This document shows positions 7,987 to 15,604 of a stretch of DNA of 64,000 nt, piece after piece. The DNA lies in assembly GCF_002019705.1 (NCBI RefSeq), contig NZ_KV917377.1:1-64000 (forward strand). Direction: 5' to 3'. Both the position numbers and the translations under genes were made by a program. The notes under the pieces are model-generated. The model did not search any database. It was not told the origin of the DNA and was given only the letters and a program-made list of their open reading frames with translations. This DNA is from Shouchella patagoniensis. GTDB lineage: Bacteria > Bacillota > Bacilli > Bacillales > Bacillaceae_D. The first letter of the stretch is position 1; each line of letters opens with the position of its first letter.

Positions 7987-8543
7987 GTACTCTCGTAAAT
8001 TGCGTCTATATTATCGTCAGTAATGCCGATGTAAGCTAACGTAACAGCTTGCGATGAGTGTCCGAGCATCGACTGTAGAAAAGCGAGGTCGGTACCGTTC
8101 TTGTACGCGTGGTAACATTGCGTCTTTCGAAGGGTATGCGTCCCGACCTTACCAATCTCGTCCAGTAATCCTAGCCGTTTCACCGCGCCGTTAATGATGT
8201 TATACGCTTGCTGCCGCGAAATGTGTTTTTCGGTACCATCCCCGGACTTTTTTCGCGATGGAAATAGATATTCTTCGTCAGGGCGACCGTTTAGTTTCGT
8301 TATTTCGTCTCGAACGGACTGATTCAACATAATACGGCGTGTCTTTCCAGTCTTAGATTCCGTTATGTAAGCGTATTTGCCTCGAAGATCTCTTATACGT
8401 AGGCAAATCAGATCTGAAATGCGTAAAGCGACGTTAATTCCAAGTACGAATAGGAGCCGATCGCGTCCTGTAAGACTTTCTTTAATCAGTTTGATGTGCT
8501 GCAAACTTCGAATAGGTTCAACTTTACTCGCGCCCGCCTTCAT
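7977..8543 (-). CDS. Catalytic-domain-only tyrosine recombinase
   Basis: At 188 residues this protein lacks the N-terminal core-binding domain yet keeps R41, K64, H136, R139, H162 and Y171. Small recombinases of this form occur in lysogeny modules of Bacillus phages and mobile elements. Its promoter (minus strand TTGACT at 8606-8611, TAATGT at 8583-8588, 17 bp apart) contains an operator identical in layout to those at the repressor locus, so the prophage repressor probably silences it. Start ATG follows TTGGAGGTTGGATAA. Confidence 0.82.
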   Translation of the reverse strand: MKAGASKVEPIRSLQHIKLIKESLTGRDRLLFVLGINVALRISDLICLRIRDLRGKYAYITESKTGKTRRIMLNQSVRDEITKLNGRPDEEYLFPSRKKSGDGTEKHISRQQAYNIINGAVKRLGLLDEIGKVGTHTLRKTQCYHAYKNGTDLAFLQSMLGHSSQAVTLAYIGITDDNIDAIYESTPL

Positions 8544-8585
8544 TTATCCAACCTCCAATTTGTCATTCTGTTATTAAATAACACA

Positions 8586-8603
8586 TTAACGTAAAAGCGT
8601 TAT
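8586..8603. promoter_or_regulatory. Operator O1 in the recombinase promoter
   Basis: Palindrome TTAACG-TAAAAG-CGTTAT placed in the spacer between the -35 and -10 of the leftward recombinase promoter. Same half-sites and 6-bp centre as operators at 9000-9017 and 9052-9069. Confidence 0.7.
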
Positions 8604-8613
8604 CAAGTCAAAT

Positions 8614-8633
8614 AAAAAAGACCCTTTTGGGTC
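8614..8633 (-). terminator. Repressor-gene terminator
   Basis: On the minus strand GACCCAAAAGGGTC is followed by six T, 2 bp beyond the repressor stop codon. Confidence 0.8.
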
Positions 8634-8635
8634 AA

Positions 8636-8974
8636 TTATTCTCTTTCTTCATTATCTTGCTCAATTTTTTCATGATACCAATTCTGCATGGCCTCGCTCT
8701 CTACATTAATGGTTATAAGCTCATTTATATCTTTAATGTCCAAAGCGCGAACGATTTTAGATAAGTGATCCAAACTTATTCTATCGACATAACCTCTCGC
8801 CAAGTTGGAAATAGCTGTAGGTCTAATCCCTGATTTTTCAGCTACTTCTTTTTGAGTAAGCCCCCGACTTCTAATTGCCTCTCCGACTTTTAGTTCAATT
8901 ACTGTGCGATCTTCTTCTTCAATACTACTGTTATGTAATTCCTCTAAAGCTTCTTTTCCCTTTTTAATTGGCAA
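8636..8974 (-). CDS. XRE-family phage repressor
   Basis: An XRE helix-turn-helix occupies about residues 28-85 (LTQKEVAEKSGIRPTAISNL is the clear HTH). The likely start is TTG at 8974 (112 residues), because AAAGAGGTG lies 6 bp upstream of it, whereas the longer reading from 8998 would begin inside the -10 TATAAT (8997-9002, minus strand). It is transcribed away from the rightward early operon and sits beside three matching palindromes. Expected to hold the lysogenic state by blocking the rightward early promoter and the recombinase promoter. No peptidase domain for self-cleavage is present, so induction must work otherwise. Confidence 0.85.
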   Translation of the reverse strand: MPIKKGKEALEELHNSSIEEEDRTVIELKVGEAIRSRGLTQKEVAEKSGIRPTAISNLARGYVDRISLDHLSKIVRALDIKDINELITINVESEAMQNWYHEKIEQDNEERE

Positions 8975-8996
8975 TATGTTCACCTCTTTCAATACC

Positions 8997-9017
8997 ATTA
9001 TAACGTATTTACGTGAT
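8997..9017 (-). promoter_or_regulatory. Repressor promoter -10 and operator O2
   Basis: Minus-strand TATAAT (8997-9002) precedes the repressor start; overlapping it is palindrome ATAACG-TATTTA-CGTGAT (9000-9017). Binding here would give autoregulation. Confidence 0.65.
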
Positions 9018-9043
9018 TAAGTAAAAAAAGTTTCAATAACTTG

Positions 9044-9072
9044 TTGACGAAATAACGTTTAAGCGTTATTAT
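9044..9072 (+). promoter_or_regulatory. Rightward early promoter with operator O3
   Basis: TTGACG (9044-9049), 17-bp spacer, TATTAT (9067-9072). The perfect palindrome ATAACG-TTTAAG-CGTTAT (9052-9069) fills the spacer and reaches into the -10, so a bound repressor would exclude RNA polymerase. It drives the operon starting at 9117. Confidence 0.8.
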
Positions 9073-9116
9073 GTGATTAAGCAATCAGAACTTAATTGAA
9101 AAAGGGGCGGATTTAA

Positions 9117-9398
9117 ATGGCATTGATTTCACCGGTAGTTGAGCTAGGTTCAATTGAAAACATCGAGGTTCTTCGTTTTGAGGACGGCACCGCGCCGATC
9201 ATGATTACTACATACGCGGTCACGGGTTCTATTACAGTCAAGGTTTACGATAACGACGACGCCGAGCTAGTTTTCGGGGAATGCTCGCTATGGTTTCCGT
9301 GGACCCTCGAAATGCAGCGCGTCATGGAGCAGATCGATCACTACGAAGCGCTCGAATTACTTTCTATATTCGCGGCTCACGGTAGGAACGCAGGCTGA
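9117..9398 (+). CDS. Phage early protein, unknown function
   Basis: A 93-residue, acidic, mostly beta-predicted protein that I do not recognise. It is the first gene under the repressor-controlled promoter, with AAAGGGGCGG upstream of ATG, and its stop overlaps the next start (TGATG). First-gene position means it is expressed immediately on induction; a regulator or host-takeover protein is plausible but unproven. Confidence 0.6.
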   Translation: MALISPVVELGSIENIEVLRFEDGTAPIMITTYAVTGSITVKVYDNDDAELVFGECSLWFPWTLEMQRVMEQIDHYEALELLSIFAAHGRNAG

Positions 9399-9754
9399 TG
9401 GGCGGCATTTGGCGTAAAGTAACGGCGTTTCAACGATACGAAGGCGATCAGTTCCTCGTATTTACGTATGACGCGTGGTGGAACACTGAACAATCAGTAC
9501 TGTATTTCGTGTCAAGCTGGCACAATGAATTAATACAGGCGGACATAAAACAGCGCTTCAACGCCGACATATTCGAAGTTGAGGGCGAAGTGGTAATCGC
9601 CACAGTTGACGCGCTAACGTTCACCGACGAAGACTTCGAGCGGTTCCATGCGAAGCTCTTAGAAACGTCCTTGCTGCGGTTCTTGTACGAGTTGGCGGCG
9701 CGCGATCCGGAATTAAACTACGGATTGGAGGCGTTGCTAGATGAAAACGATTGA
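9398..9754 (+). CDS. Phage early protein, unknown function
   Basis: A 118-residue acidic protein rich in aromatic residues (WRKVTAFQRYEG near the start). Translationally coupled to the 9117 gene by a 1-bp overlap, and its end overlaps the next gene by 14 bp. It shares the general plan of the 9914 product (opening strand, YD, then Trp-containing strand, D-I-E or D-I-H centre), so the two may be distant paralogues. Function unknown. Confidence 0.6.
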   Translation: MGGIWRKVTAFQRYEGDQFLVFTYDAWWNTEQSVLYFVSSWHNELIQADIKQRFNADIFEVEGEVVIATVDALTFTDEDFERFHAKLLETSLLRFLYELAARDPELNYGLEALLDEND

Positions 9755-9914
9755 TAGGCGTATCTCTTACTACTTGCGTAAATGCAACGAGCATCTTGCG
9801 CGGGTTATGCGAGGAGAGAAACCGCCAACGTCGTGGAGGCACGCACGGTTAGTAACGTATAAGGTCGAGCTTAATAGAAGATACGGAGAATACAAAAAAG
9901 GGAGATGTTTATAA
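9741..9914 (+). CDS. Small basic phage early protein
   Basis: A 57-residue, Arg/Lys-rich protein (begins MKTIDRRISYYLRK) that overlaps the upstream gene by 14 bp and the next start by 1 bp (TAATG). Internal GGAGGCGTTGCTAG in the upstream gene supplies a ribosome binding site. Basic charge suggests nucleic acid binding; nothing more can be said. Confidence 0.55.
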   Translation: MKTIDRRISYYLRKCNEHLARVMRGEKPPTSWRHARLVTYKVELNRRYGEYKKGRCL

Positions 9915-10303
9915 TGGCGAAGCTAAAAAGAGTGCCGGTACAGACCGTATATATTGAAACAGGTGGTGCGGTGGCGGTTGATTACTACGATGGGTACTTA
10001 GCTGAAGAATCGAAAGTAGTTTATTGGGTTGAGCATAACCGATTAATGATGAATACTTATCTAATTAACGAAATGAACGACACTTATCAAACTGATTGCG
10101 ATACGGACATACACTTAGCGACTATTTCAGATCCAAGTAAATTTACCATAATGGCTGCGACTACGTGGCACCGAAAGCTTAACTCGGCATCGTTGTTTGA
10201 TTTCATAGTAGCTGAACGGGGCGAAATAGGCGGTAACGATTTAAATTTAAAGAATTTTCTTAAATTTAATACTAACATATCAAGATTGAGAGGGGTAATT
10301 TAA
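9914..10303 (+). CDS. Phage early protein, unknown function
   Basis: A 129-residue protein. ATG at 9914 is preferred over the in-frame ATG at 9905 because AAAGGGAG ends at 9904, nine bases upstream. Fourth gene of the early operon; resembles the 9398 product in length and strand pattern. Function unknown. Confidence 0.6.
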   Translation: MAKLKRVPVQTVYIETGGAVAVDYYDGYLAEESKVVYWVEHNRLMMNTYLINEMNDTYQTDCDTDIHLATISDPSKFTIMAATTWHRKLNSASLFDFIVAERGEIGGNDLNLKNFLKFNTNISRLRGVI

Positions 10304-10304
10304 G

Positions 10305-10634
10305 ATGAAGAACTATTTCAAGGAATTAAAAAGCCTAAAAACCCAAGTTGAACAAGATTTCGACTACTTTAACGAACGGCAAAGCATGATTGATAAACGC
10401 ATCCAAGAACTTAAACAAAGACCCCATATCGACGAGAACGCGGTGGAATTGGAAATGCTGCTTAAAACTCGTCGCGAGGTTAAAGAGAGGGTTCTGCAAT
10501 TACTACCGGTGCGTGACATGTTTAAACATGAGTGGGCAGCGGTAGAAAGCAGAGTCGAGAAGGTTAAGCAGAATAGCGCTCGCATCCAAGACGAGATCAG
10601 AAAGGCGCGGCAACGTGAAAAGGAACTGGTATAA
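10305..10634 (+). CDS. Coiled-coil phage early protein
   Basis: A 109-residue, almost fully helical and highly charged protein with heptad spacing across residues 5-45 and 60-108, so it probably dimerises. Last gene of the early operon before a terminator at 10642. Could be a scaffold or an inhibitor of a host complex; no family recognised. Confidence 0.6.
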   Translation: MKNYFKELKSLKTQVEQDFDYFNERQSMIDKRIQELKQRPHIDENAVELEMLLKTRREVKERVLQLLPVRDMFKHEWAAVESRVEKVKQNSARIQDEIRKARQREKELV

Positions 10635-10641
10635 CGGCATA

Positions 10642-10676
10642 AGGCGATTTCCTCGCGAGGGGAGGTCGTCTTTTTT
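10642..10676 (+). terminator. Terminator of the early operon
   Basis: GGCGATTTCCTC pairs with GAGGGGAGGTCGTC across a short loop and is followed by TTTTTT. It separates the early operon from the repeat array. Confidence 0.75.
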
Positions 10677-10682
10677 GCGTAA

Positions 10683-11420
10683 AAGTGTGCGAAACCTAAA
10701 TTTGAATTGTTTATATAAGTATAAGCGAAAATAAATTAAAAATTTTCGCGGTAAGTGTCCGAGAACAAGAAGTCACATCCCATAACTAGTATAAACACTC
10801 GAAAAGGAGGCGCGGTTATTTTTGCATAATAGTGTCCGAACTCGAATCGGTATACGTCATCATAAGTACAAAGAAAAAAGTTTCTACAAAAACGCGCCAC
10901 TTAACCAACTTACCAAGCATAACTAGTATAGGCGAATTTAAATTATCAGCGAAAGTGTCCGGAACTAGATTGGCATACGTCATCATACATGAAAAACTTC
11001 GTGGAAATGTCCCAATTTAAGTGAATCTAACCCCCTATAGAAAGTATAAGCAACCAAAAGTGCACGTTTTTAAAATCGGTGTCGTAGTATCTGTTGAAGC
11101 GAGAAAATAAACTTGAATCTTTTATGGGGAATGTCCCATAAAAGATTAAGTCTAGTCGTTATATAAGGTACAAAAAACATTTTTGGTGTGCGAAATAACA
11201 AAGTAACCTGCCATAACTAGTATAAGAGAATAAAGTTTACATGAAAATGTGCGAAATGAAGAAGTCATATCCCATAACTAATAACGAGTGATTTTCGCGG
11301 TAAGTGTCCGAGATTGGAAAGTAACCGTTCATAACTATTACAAAGCAAACGAAAAAGTTTCGCGAAAAATGGCCCAAATCATAAAGTCGCCTCGCATAAC
11401 TAGTATAAGATATTTTCCGA
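10683..11420. repeat. Array of about 12 degenerate repeats, non-coding
   Basis: Units begin at about 10685, 10755, 10832, 10893, 10955, 11007, 11060, 11131, 11186, 11247, 11304 and 11369 (steps of 52-77 bp). Box A is (A/G)TGT(C/G)CGA. Box B is AAGTnnCnnn then CATAACTAGTATAAG, and in the clear units (1, 2, 3, 5, 9, 10, 11, 12) the CAT position lies exactly 26 bp after the first base of box A. Box C, between units, is close to TTTTCGCGGTAA or AAGTTTCGCGAAAA. Units 4, 6, 7 and 8 are decayed. No reading frame spans it. It lies between the early-operon terminator and the 11493 gene. Function unknown: candidates are a replication origin, a multi-site protein-binding or decoy region, or a run of small structured RNAs. 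Confidence 0.85.
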
Positions 11421-11492
11421 TGATGGCTGCCGGCGCCGGAGGGAAAGAGCGGATAAAAACTAAAACTAAACCGAAAAGGGAGCGATTTTATT

Positions 11493-12116
11493 ATGAACGC
11501 AATTATTGAAAGCTTAGAGACACACTTTGGTGGAGATATTACGAACGATTTGATGCACTCACAGAATAGATATGTAGTAGATTTTATGATGGAATTTGGT
11601 CTAGCTGCGGCTGACAAGGGAGCGTCTTTATCAGATTATCAAGAGCTAAAAGATCAACTAATAACTTCGAATCCATTCGCATCTGAAAGTGTCGATGATA
11701 CGTCGTACGAAGAAATAGCAGAGGCTTTTCTTTTGATGGGTAAATTAGTTCCTGACGGTCAATTAAAGGACTTTCTTTTAGTAAGTTCCTATACTGTTAT
11801 GATTGCTAACAAAGCAAACAACGCTCATGGAATATTAGACTTGGAAATTAATGACCAATCAAAATTGAAGTTGATGGAAAATGATGCTAATAAAATAAAA
11901 GATTGGAGTAAAGAGTTTAAAAAAATTAAAATGCCTCACGGATTAAAAGGTAAATTTAAAAATGTATTACGACATATAGAAGCCATCGAATACTCGTTTA
12001 GAGCAGGTAATTTTGCACTGATTGCTAGAAATAATGAATACTTTTCAAGAGAAATGGACGAGGTGTTAGAAAGACTTGAAATCAAGGTTTTTGGGGAGAA
12101 GTTACCTTATGAGTAA
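11493..12116 (+). CDS. Phage protein of unknown function downstream of the repeat array
   Basis: A 207-residue, largely helical acidic protein with a more basic middle (residues 140-165). AT-rich compared with neighbours. ATG follows AAAAGGGAGCGATTTTATT. It is the first gene after the array, so any array-borne signal would affect it first. Its stop overlaps the next gene (ATGAGTAA). Not recognised. Confidence 0.6.
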   Translation: MNAIIESLETHFGGDITNDLMHSQNRYVVDFMMEFGLAAADKGASLSDYQELKDQLITSNPFASESVDDTSYEEIAEAFLLMGKLVPDGQLKDFLLVSSYTVMIANKANNAHGILDLEINDQSKLKLMENDANKIKDWSKEFKKIKMPHGLKGKFKNVLRHIEAIEYSFRAGNFALIARNNEYFSREMDEVLERLEIKVFGEKLPYE

Positions 12117-12342
12117 TCCTGATAAGCCAAAACCTAACAACAAGTCGGAACTTCTCGCGGCGAAAAACTACGAAATGTACAACTTGGACTTGATGCGTAA
12201 GGCATTCCCGCGCATCCTGTCCGAGTTAGACGATTTGTTCACGCGTCAGCAACGTAAAAAGCAGTTTCGCGACCTTATAGCGTTCTATTTTTACCTACTT
12301 TCGTACGTCGACGGAAATGCTTTACGCAGAGAGCTTAGATAG
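12109..12342 (+). CDS. Small helical phage protein, unknown
   Basis: A 77-residue protein starting at ATG 12109 behind TTGGGGAGAAG, overlapping the previous stop by 8 bp, so translation is coupled. Dense in Arg/Lys at the C-terminus. Codons return to the CG-rich phage style, unlike the gene before. Function unknown. Confidence 0.55.
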   Translation: MSNPDKPKPNNKSELLAAKNYEMYNLDLMRKAFPRILSELDDLFTRQQRKKQFRDLIAFYFYLLSYVDGNALRRELR

Positions 12343-12429
12343 AGACTGAGATTATCCATAGAACCGAGGTCTCTAATGAATTGTTGGAGCCCTTTTATAT
12401 AGATAAAATTTAGAAAAGGTGGGGATAGT

Positions 12430-13380
12430 TTGGTTGAGATTAAAGAAAGGAATGGATTAATTTTTATTAATGGAATCGAAAGACCAATTAAAAAGATTCA
12501 CCGTAGTGCAGAGTTTGTCGAAGTCGAAGGAACCATTATCGCAAAAAGATGTGGTTGCTTAAGCTGCAATAAGATGTTGCCAATAGAGTGTTTCGGGAGT
12601 GATCGTCGTGGGTTAGGAAGAAAAAGAGGTTGGTGTAAACAATGTGATTATAAGAGAAAGAAGATGAATAAAATTGGTCTTAATGTTTATGGGAATCCCA
12701 AAAAGAAAAAGCCTATTAACGCATTTAGAGTTTACGAAGGTGGTAAATGTATTCGGAAAAGATGTACATTTTGCGAGGAAATAAAAGACTCGTCACAGTT
12801 TTCTTATCACCTTAAAACAGTCGACAGTTTAACTACTATATGCAAGGTTTGTAGCGGTGAATACTCCAGGAGCTCATATGAAATTAATAGGGAGCATTAT
12901 CAGATGATGCAAGCGGTTCGGAGGGCCCGTATAGCTGTGTTACCTGACGAAGTATCGGAAAAAGAATATCGCCAAGTAGTCGAAAGCGTGTTTAATGGTA
13001 AGTGTGCGCTAACTGGCGAAGTTGCGGACTTGAGTGTGGATCACGCTATTCCTTTTTCGGTCGGGCATGTTGGAAGTACATTGTACAATATGTATCCATT
13101 GAATCGGCGATTAAACAGTTCGAAGTTTAGCGCTAACATTTTCGAATGGGTCAAGCGACCTCACGTAATGCCTTTAATTTGTTCAGAGAGGTTTGATAAA
13201 CTAATCAGGTACCTAGCAAGCCAAGCGGGTCTAACCATGAAAGATTATAGGGAGTTTACTTATTGGTGCTTTGAAAATCCTCGCACTATAGATGAGGTTA
13301 AAGCATCCGGAGATGTAGACTCTTTATTTTTATGGGATCAATCTAAAAATGGTCAACATACGCCATTATATATAACTTAG
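12430..13380 (+). CDS. HNH endonuclease with zinc-finger N-terminus (homing-type)
   Basis: A 316-residue protein with two Cys-pair zinc motifs (CGCLSCNKM with CKQC, and CTFC with CKVC) over residues 35-150, then an HNH core around residues 205-240 (LSVDHAIPFS, then NMYPLNRRLN and SSKFSAN). Free-standing HNH enzymes of this size in phages are usually selfish homing endonucleases. AT-rich codon use contrasts with the flanking phage genes and supports separate entry. No intron boundaries are visible. Start TTG at 12430 follows AAGGTGGGGATAG. Confidence 0.8.
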   Translation: MVEIKERNGLIFINGIERPIKKIHRSAEFVEVEGTIIAKRCGCLSCNKMLPIECFGSDRRGLGRKRGWCKQCDYKRKKMNKIGLNVYGNPKKKKPINAFRVYEGGKCIRKRCTFCEEIKDSSQFSYHLKTVDSLTTICKVCSGEYSRSSYEINREHYQMMQAVRRARIAVLPDEVSEKEYRQVVESVFNGKCALTGEVADLSVDHAIPFSVGHVGSTLYNMYPLNRRLNSSKFSANIFEWVKRPHVMPLICSERFDKLIRYLASQAGLTMKDYREFTYWCFENPRTIDEVKASGDVDSLFLWDQSKNGQHTPLYIT

Positions 13381-13431
13381 CATTTTATAGGCGATACGTC
13401 AACTAATTATATTCCGAAGGAGCTGGTGATT

Positions 13432-14124
13432 ATGGGTAAAGGCAGAACAATGAAAGTAGAAACGGAATATCAGTCGGAAAACTTTTCAATTATCCAATTG
13501 ATTCGCGACCACAGCCGGCTAAAAGACAACGCGGACGAAACTTCGATTACTCTCGCGATGGACCTAGAAGACGCACTTGCCGCCGATATATTCACGACTA
13601 CCGAGCGCCAACTATTAGCGCTTATTTATTATGCCGAAGTGAGCCATCGCCAAGCGGCGGGCTTGCTCGGCCTACAAACGTCGGACACCACGCCAACCCT
13701 CGAAGAAGCACTCGAAAAGTTATCCGCGGTGTTGATGGGCTATCGTTGCGGTCGCATTAAAGTCGATTATAAGCGTTCTGTCTACGAGGATATTCACGCT
13801 TGGCTAGACGCAGTAGGCGAAGGGTTGGCTCCAATATTTATCACCCCTGACGCGGTTCTATCGTGGGCAGCGGAGCAGGGCGATCGTTTAGCGAAGGAAA
13901 CGTTAAGGCAGCGCGTGGAAGGTCCGCCGGTGTTCGAAGATTCGCAGTCCTATCCGTTTTATACCGGGCCTGAATTGGAGCTAATGGATCGCCAATTAAA
14001 AGTTACTTATTCGGACTTAGACAATCAGCGGGCGGAAGGCGTGGTAGTTGGGCGGAAAAGGTCGTTCGACTTCGACGATAACAACTCTCCAACCGTAAGC
14101 AAAACGCGTATTTATAAACGCTAA
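13432..14124 (+). CDS. Sigma-70 region-4-like phage regulator
   Basis: A 230-residue protein whose residues about 50-100 (LTTTERQLLALIYYAEVSHRQ is the key part, ending in a helix-turn-helix with GLLGL) resemble sigma region 4 or the phage ArpU/late-regulator HTH. ATG at 13432 is chosen because AAGGAGC lies 8 bp upstream; GTG at 13426 is too close. Its place just before the small genes and terminase suggests control of late transcription. Region 2 of a true sigma factor is not evident. Confidence 0.55.
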   Translation: MGKGRTMKVETEYQSENFSIIQLIRDHSRLKDNADETSITLAMDLEDALAADIFTTTERQLLALIYYAEVSHRQAAGLLGLQTSDTTPTLEEALEKLSAVLMGYRCGRIKVDYKRSVYEDIHAWLDAVGEGLAPIFITPDAVLSWAAEQGDRLAKETLRQRVEGPPVFEDSQSYPFYTGPELELMDRQLKVTYSDLDNQRAEGVVVGRKRSFDFDDNNSPTVSKTRIYKR

Positions 14125-14135
14125 GGAGGGCACAT

Positions 14136-14627
14136 ATGCCTAAGCCAACTGTACAAAAACTAGCGCACCTGAATGCGGAAGAGGAGCGGGACTTCTATCG
14201 CTCCCTTACCGCACACCTTTCCGGGCTACTATTCTATGACGGTCTTATGCTGGACGAGTTCCGCGAGGAGTTCGAAGCATTTCGCGCGGATAAAGCGGAT
14301 TACCGACGCTCTTTCGACGCTGTACTAAAGCGGGTGGCGCCAGAAATAGACGACTTGAGCTGGCGGGATTTTCGCTGGTTGCGCGCTAATAAGTGGCGGC
14401 AATGTCCGGTATGCAATCGGCTGTACATCGATTATTCAAACGGAAAAGGCGTCGCGTGTTACCTCGATGCGTACGTGAGATGGTCTAAAGAAGGACAGCG
14501 CTGGATAGCAGACGTTAACTATAGAGGGCGCGTGAATAGCGTATGCCGAGCGAAGTATGACGCGTGGAAACGGCGGGGGCGGACAGGGGCGATTGACTTC
14601 GTGCTGTTTAACGGAACACGACAATAG
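14136..14627 (+). CDS. Phage protein with a Cys-rich zinc-binding centre
   Basis: A 163-residue protein 11 bp after the sigma-like gene and in the same operon. Residues about 88-130 contain CPVC, a later Cys in VACYLDAY and another in SVCRAKYD, suggesting a zinc-bound fold; the surrounding residues are very basic (KRRGR). Probably DNA or RNA binding. Not recognised further. Confidence 0.55.
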   Translation: MPKPTVQKLAHLNAEEERDFYRSLTAHLSGLLFYDGLMLDEFREEFEAFRADKADYRRSFDAVLKRVAPEIDDLSWRDFRWLRANKWRQCPVCNRLYIDYSNGKGVACYLDAYVRWSKEGQRWIADVNYRGRVNSVCRAKYDAWKRRGRTGAIDFVLFNGTRQ

Positions 14628-14721
14628 TCGGGTGAAGTGGGATTGTGGTGTATATAGTGAGGAAACAAAACGCAGTTACTTCCGAGGGCTGCGTTATTTT
14701 ATATACGAGGAGTATTAAGTT

Positions 14722-14916
14722 ATGACTAAGTCCACGCCATTTCATAAAGTTAAATTGTCTGCAAGATCAAGGTTGAAACGCGAAGATTTGTCGTTTGAAG
14801 AACGGTTGTTTTTGCAATTTATTCTTACTAGCAACGATAGCCAAGTTGAACGCGCGATGAACGAAAATGCGTCTTACCGTGATTTCTTTCGAGAATTAAA
14901 CGATAACTTACATTGA
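14722..14916 (+). CDS. Small phage protein, unknown
   Basis: A 64-residue protein, basic N-terminus, acidic C-terminus, with ATG behind GAGGAGTATTAAGTT. Upstream at 14667-14702 is a GC-rich stretch resembling a terminator (CGCAGTTACTTCC...GGGCTGCG, then TTATTTT). Confidence 0.5.
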   Translation: MTKSTPFHKVKLSARSRLKREDLSFEERLFLQFILTSNDSQVERAMNENASYRDFFRELNDNLH

Positions 14917-14931
14917 CGGAGGTTTAATCAT

Positions 14932-15111
14932 ATGACTAGCGATTTCTTTTACTGCTATAGCCCGCGCCTAACCACGAAGTTACTGGAATCAGGCGAGAGG
15001 TATATATGCGTCGGACTAAACGAAAAGACAAGCAAGAAGTTCTGGCTCTTTCCGCAAACGAGCAGCCTAAGCTCGGTATTAGACGAATGGCGTGCGAATA
15101 AACCAAGTTAA
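14932..15111 (+). CDS. Small phage protein, DUF5659-like
   Basis: A 59-residue protein (opens MTSDFFYCYSPRLTTKLL) with ACGGAGGTTTAATCAT upstream of ATG. The pattern FYCYSxxLxxxLxxxG..YICVGLN..K.FWLF..T..L..VL..W resembles small DUF5659-type proteins found in Firmicute phages; this is recollection, not a search. Function unknown. Confidence 0.5.
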   Translation: MTSDFFYCYSPRLTTKLLESGERYICVGLNEKTSKKFWLFPQTSSLSSVLDEWRANKPS

Positions 15112-15157
15112 TTAACGCCACTTACTTAAACGACATTATATTCTGGAGGCTATAACT

Positions 15158-15604
15158 ATGATAAATGGATCTAACCAACTATTCGACAAGCATTCTAGCG
15201 AGGGCGTTTGCTACGCGAAGATGCCGACGGACTTAACGCATTACTTATACGTGCCGGGATTCCGCGGCGACTTAGCGTACCTTTACGCGCTCATCGTCGA
15301 TTACTATAACGCTGACTACGGCTACGCGTTTCCTACGCAGGATCAGCTCGCGCTTAAGACGGGCAAATCTACGCAGTCTGTACGCGCGGACATGCGCCGA
15401 TTAAAGCAGGCGGGACTCATACGTATACTAACGTTTGAAGGACGTAATAATTACGGGTATGTGCCGCTAGTGCCGTTAGGGCAGGCGGAGCTCTGGCGTG
15501 AGTGTCCGGAGGCGGCGGAGAGGTACCGGGAGGCAATCGCTAAGTTGGACGAGGAGAAAAGAGCGAACCGCGAGAAGCAGGCGAGGAAAAGAGGCGGCGA
15601 TTAA
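15158..15604 (+). CDS. Winged-helix replication-type protein
   Basis: A 148-residue protein with a helix-turn-helix at about residues 60-98 (FPTQDQLALKTGKSTQSVR) followed by a beta wing (IRILTFEGRNNYGYVPLVPL) and a charged tail. This layout matches the N-terminal domain of phage replication initiators and DnaD-like proteins in Bacillus phages, without a C-terminal helicase-loader part. Three tandem 23-24-bp repeats begin one base after the stop codon, a position typical for initiator-binding iterons. Start ATG after CTGGAGGCTATAACT. Confidence 0.6.
   Translation: MINGSNQLFDKHSSEGVCYAKMPTDLTHYLYVPGFRGDLAYLYALIVDYYNADYGYAFPTQDQLALKTGKSTQSVRADMRRLKQAGLIRILTFEGRNNYGYVPLVPLGQAELWRECPEAAERYREAIAKLDEEKRANREKQARKRGGD

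Noticed and set aside
8636-8998. Repressor start at ATG 8998
   Set aside because: That ATG overlaps the promoter -10 (8997-9002, minus strand), so it cannot be in the transcript; TTG 8974 has a proper ribosome binding site.
10832-11020. A 62-codon frame inside the repeat array
   Set aside because: It arises because two repeat units happen to be open in the same frame; other units have stops in that frame and there is no ribosome binding site.
10683-11420. CRISPR array interpretation of the repeats
   Set aside because: Repeats are degenerate, unit length varies 52-77 bp, the linkers also carry shared motifs, and no cas genes are in the window.
12430-13380. Group I intron around the HNH gene
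   Set aside because: No split flanking gene and no intron core elements seen; the neighbours are complete frames.
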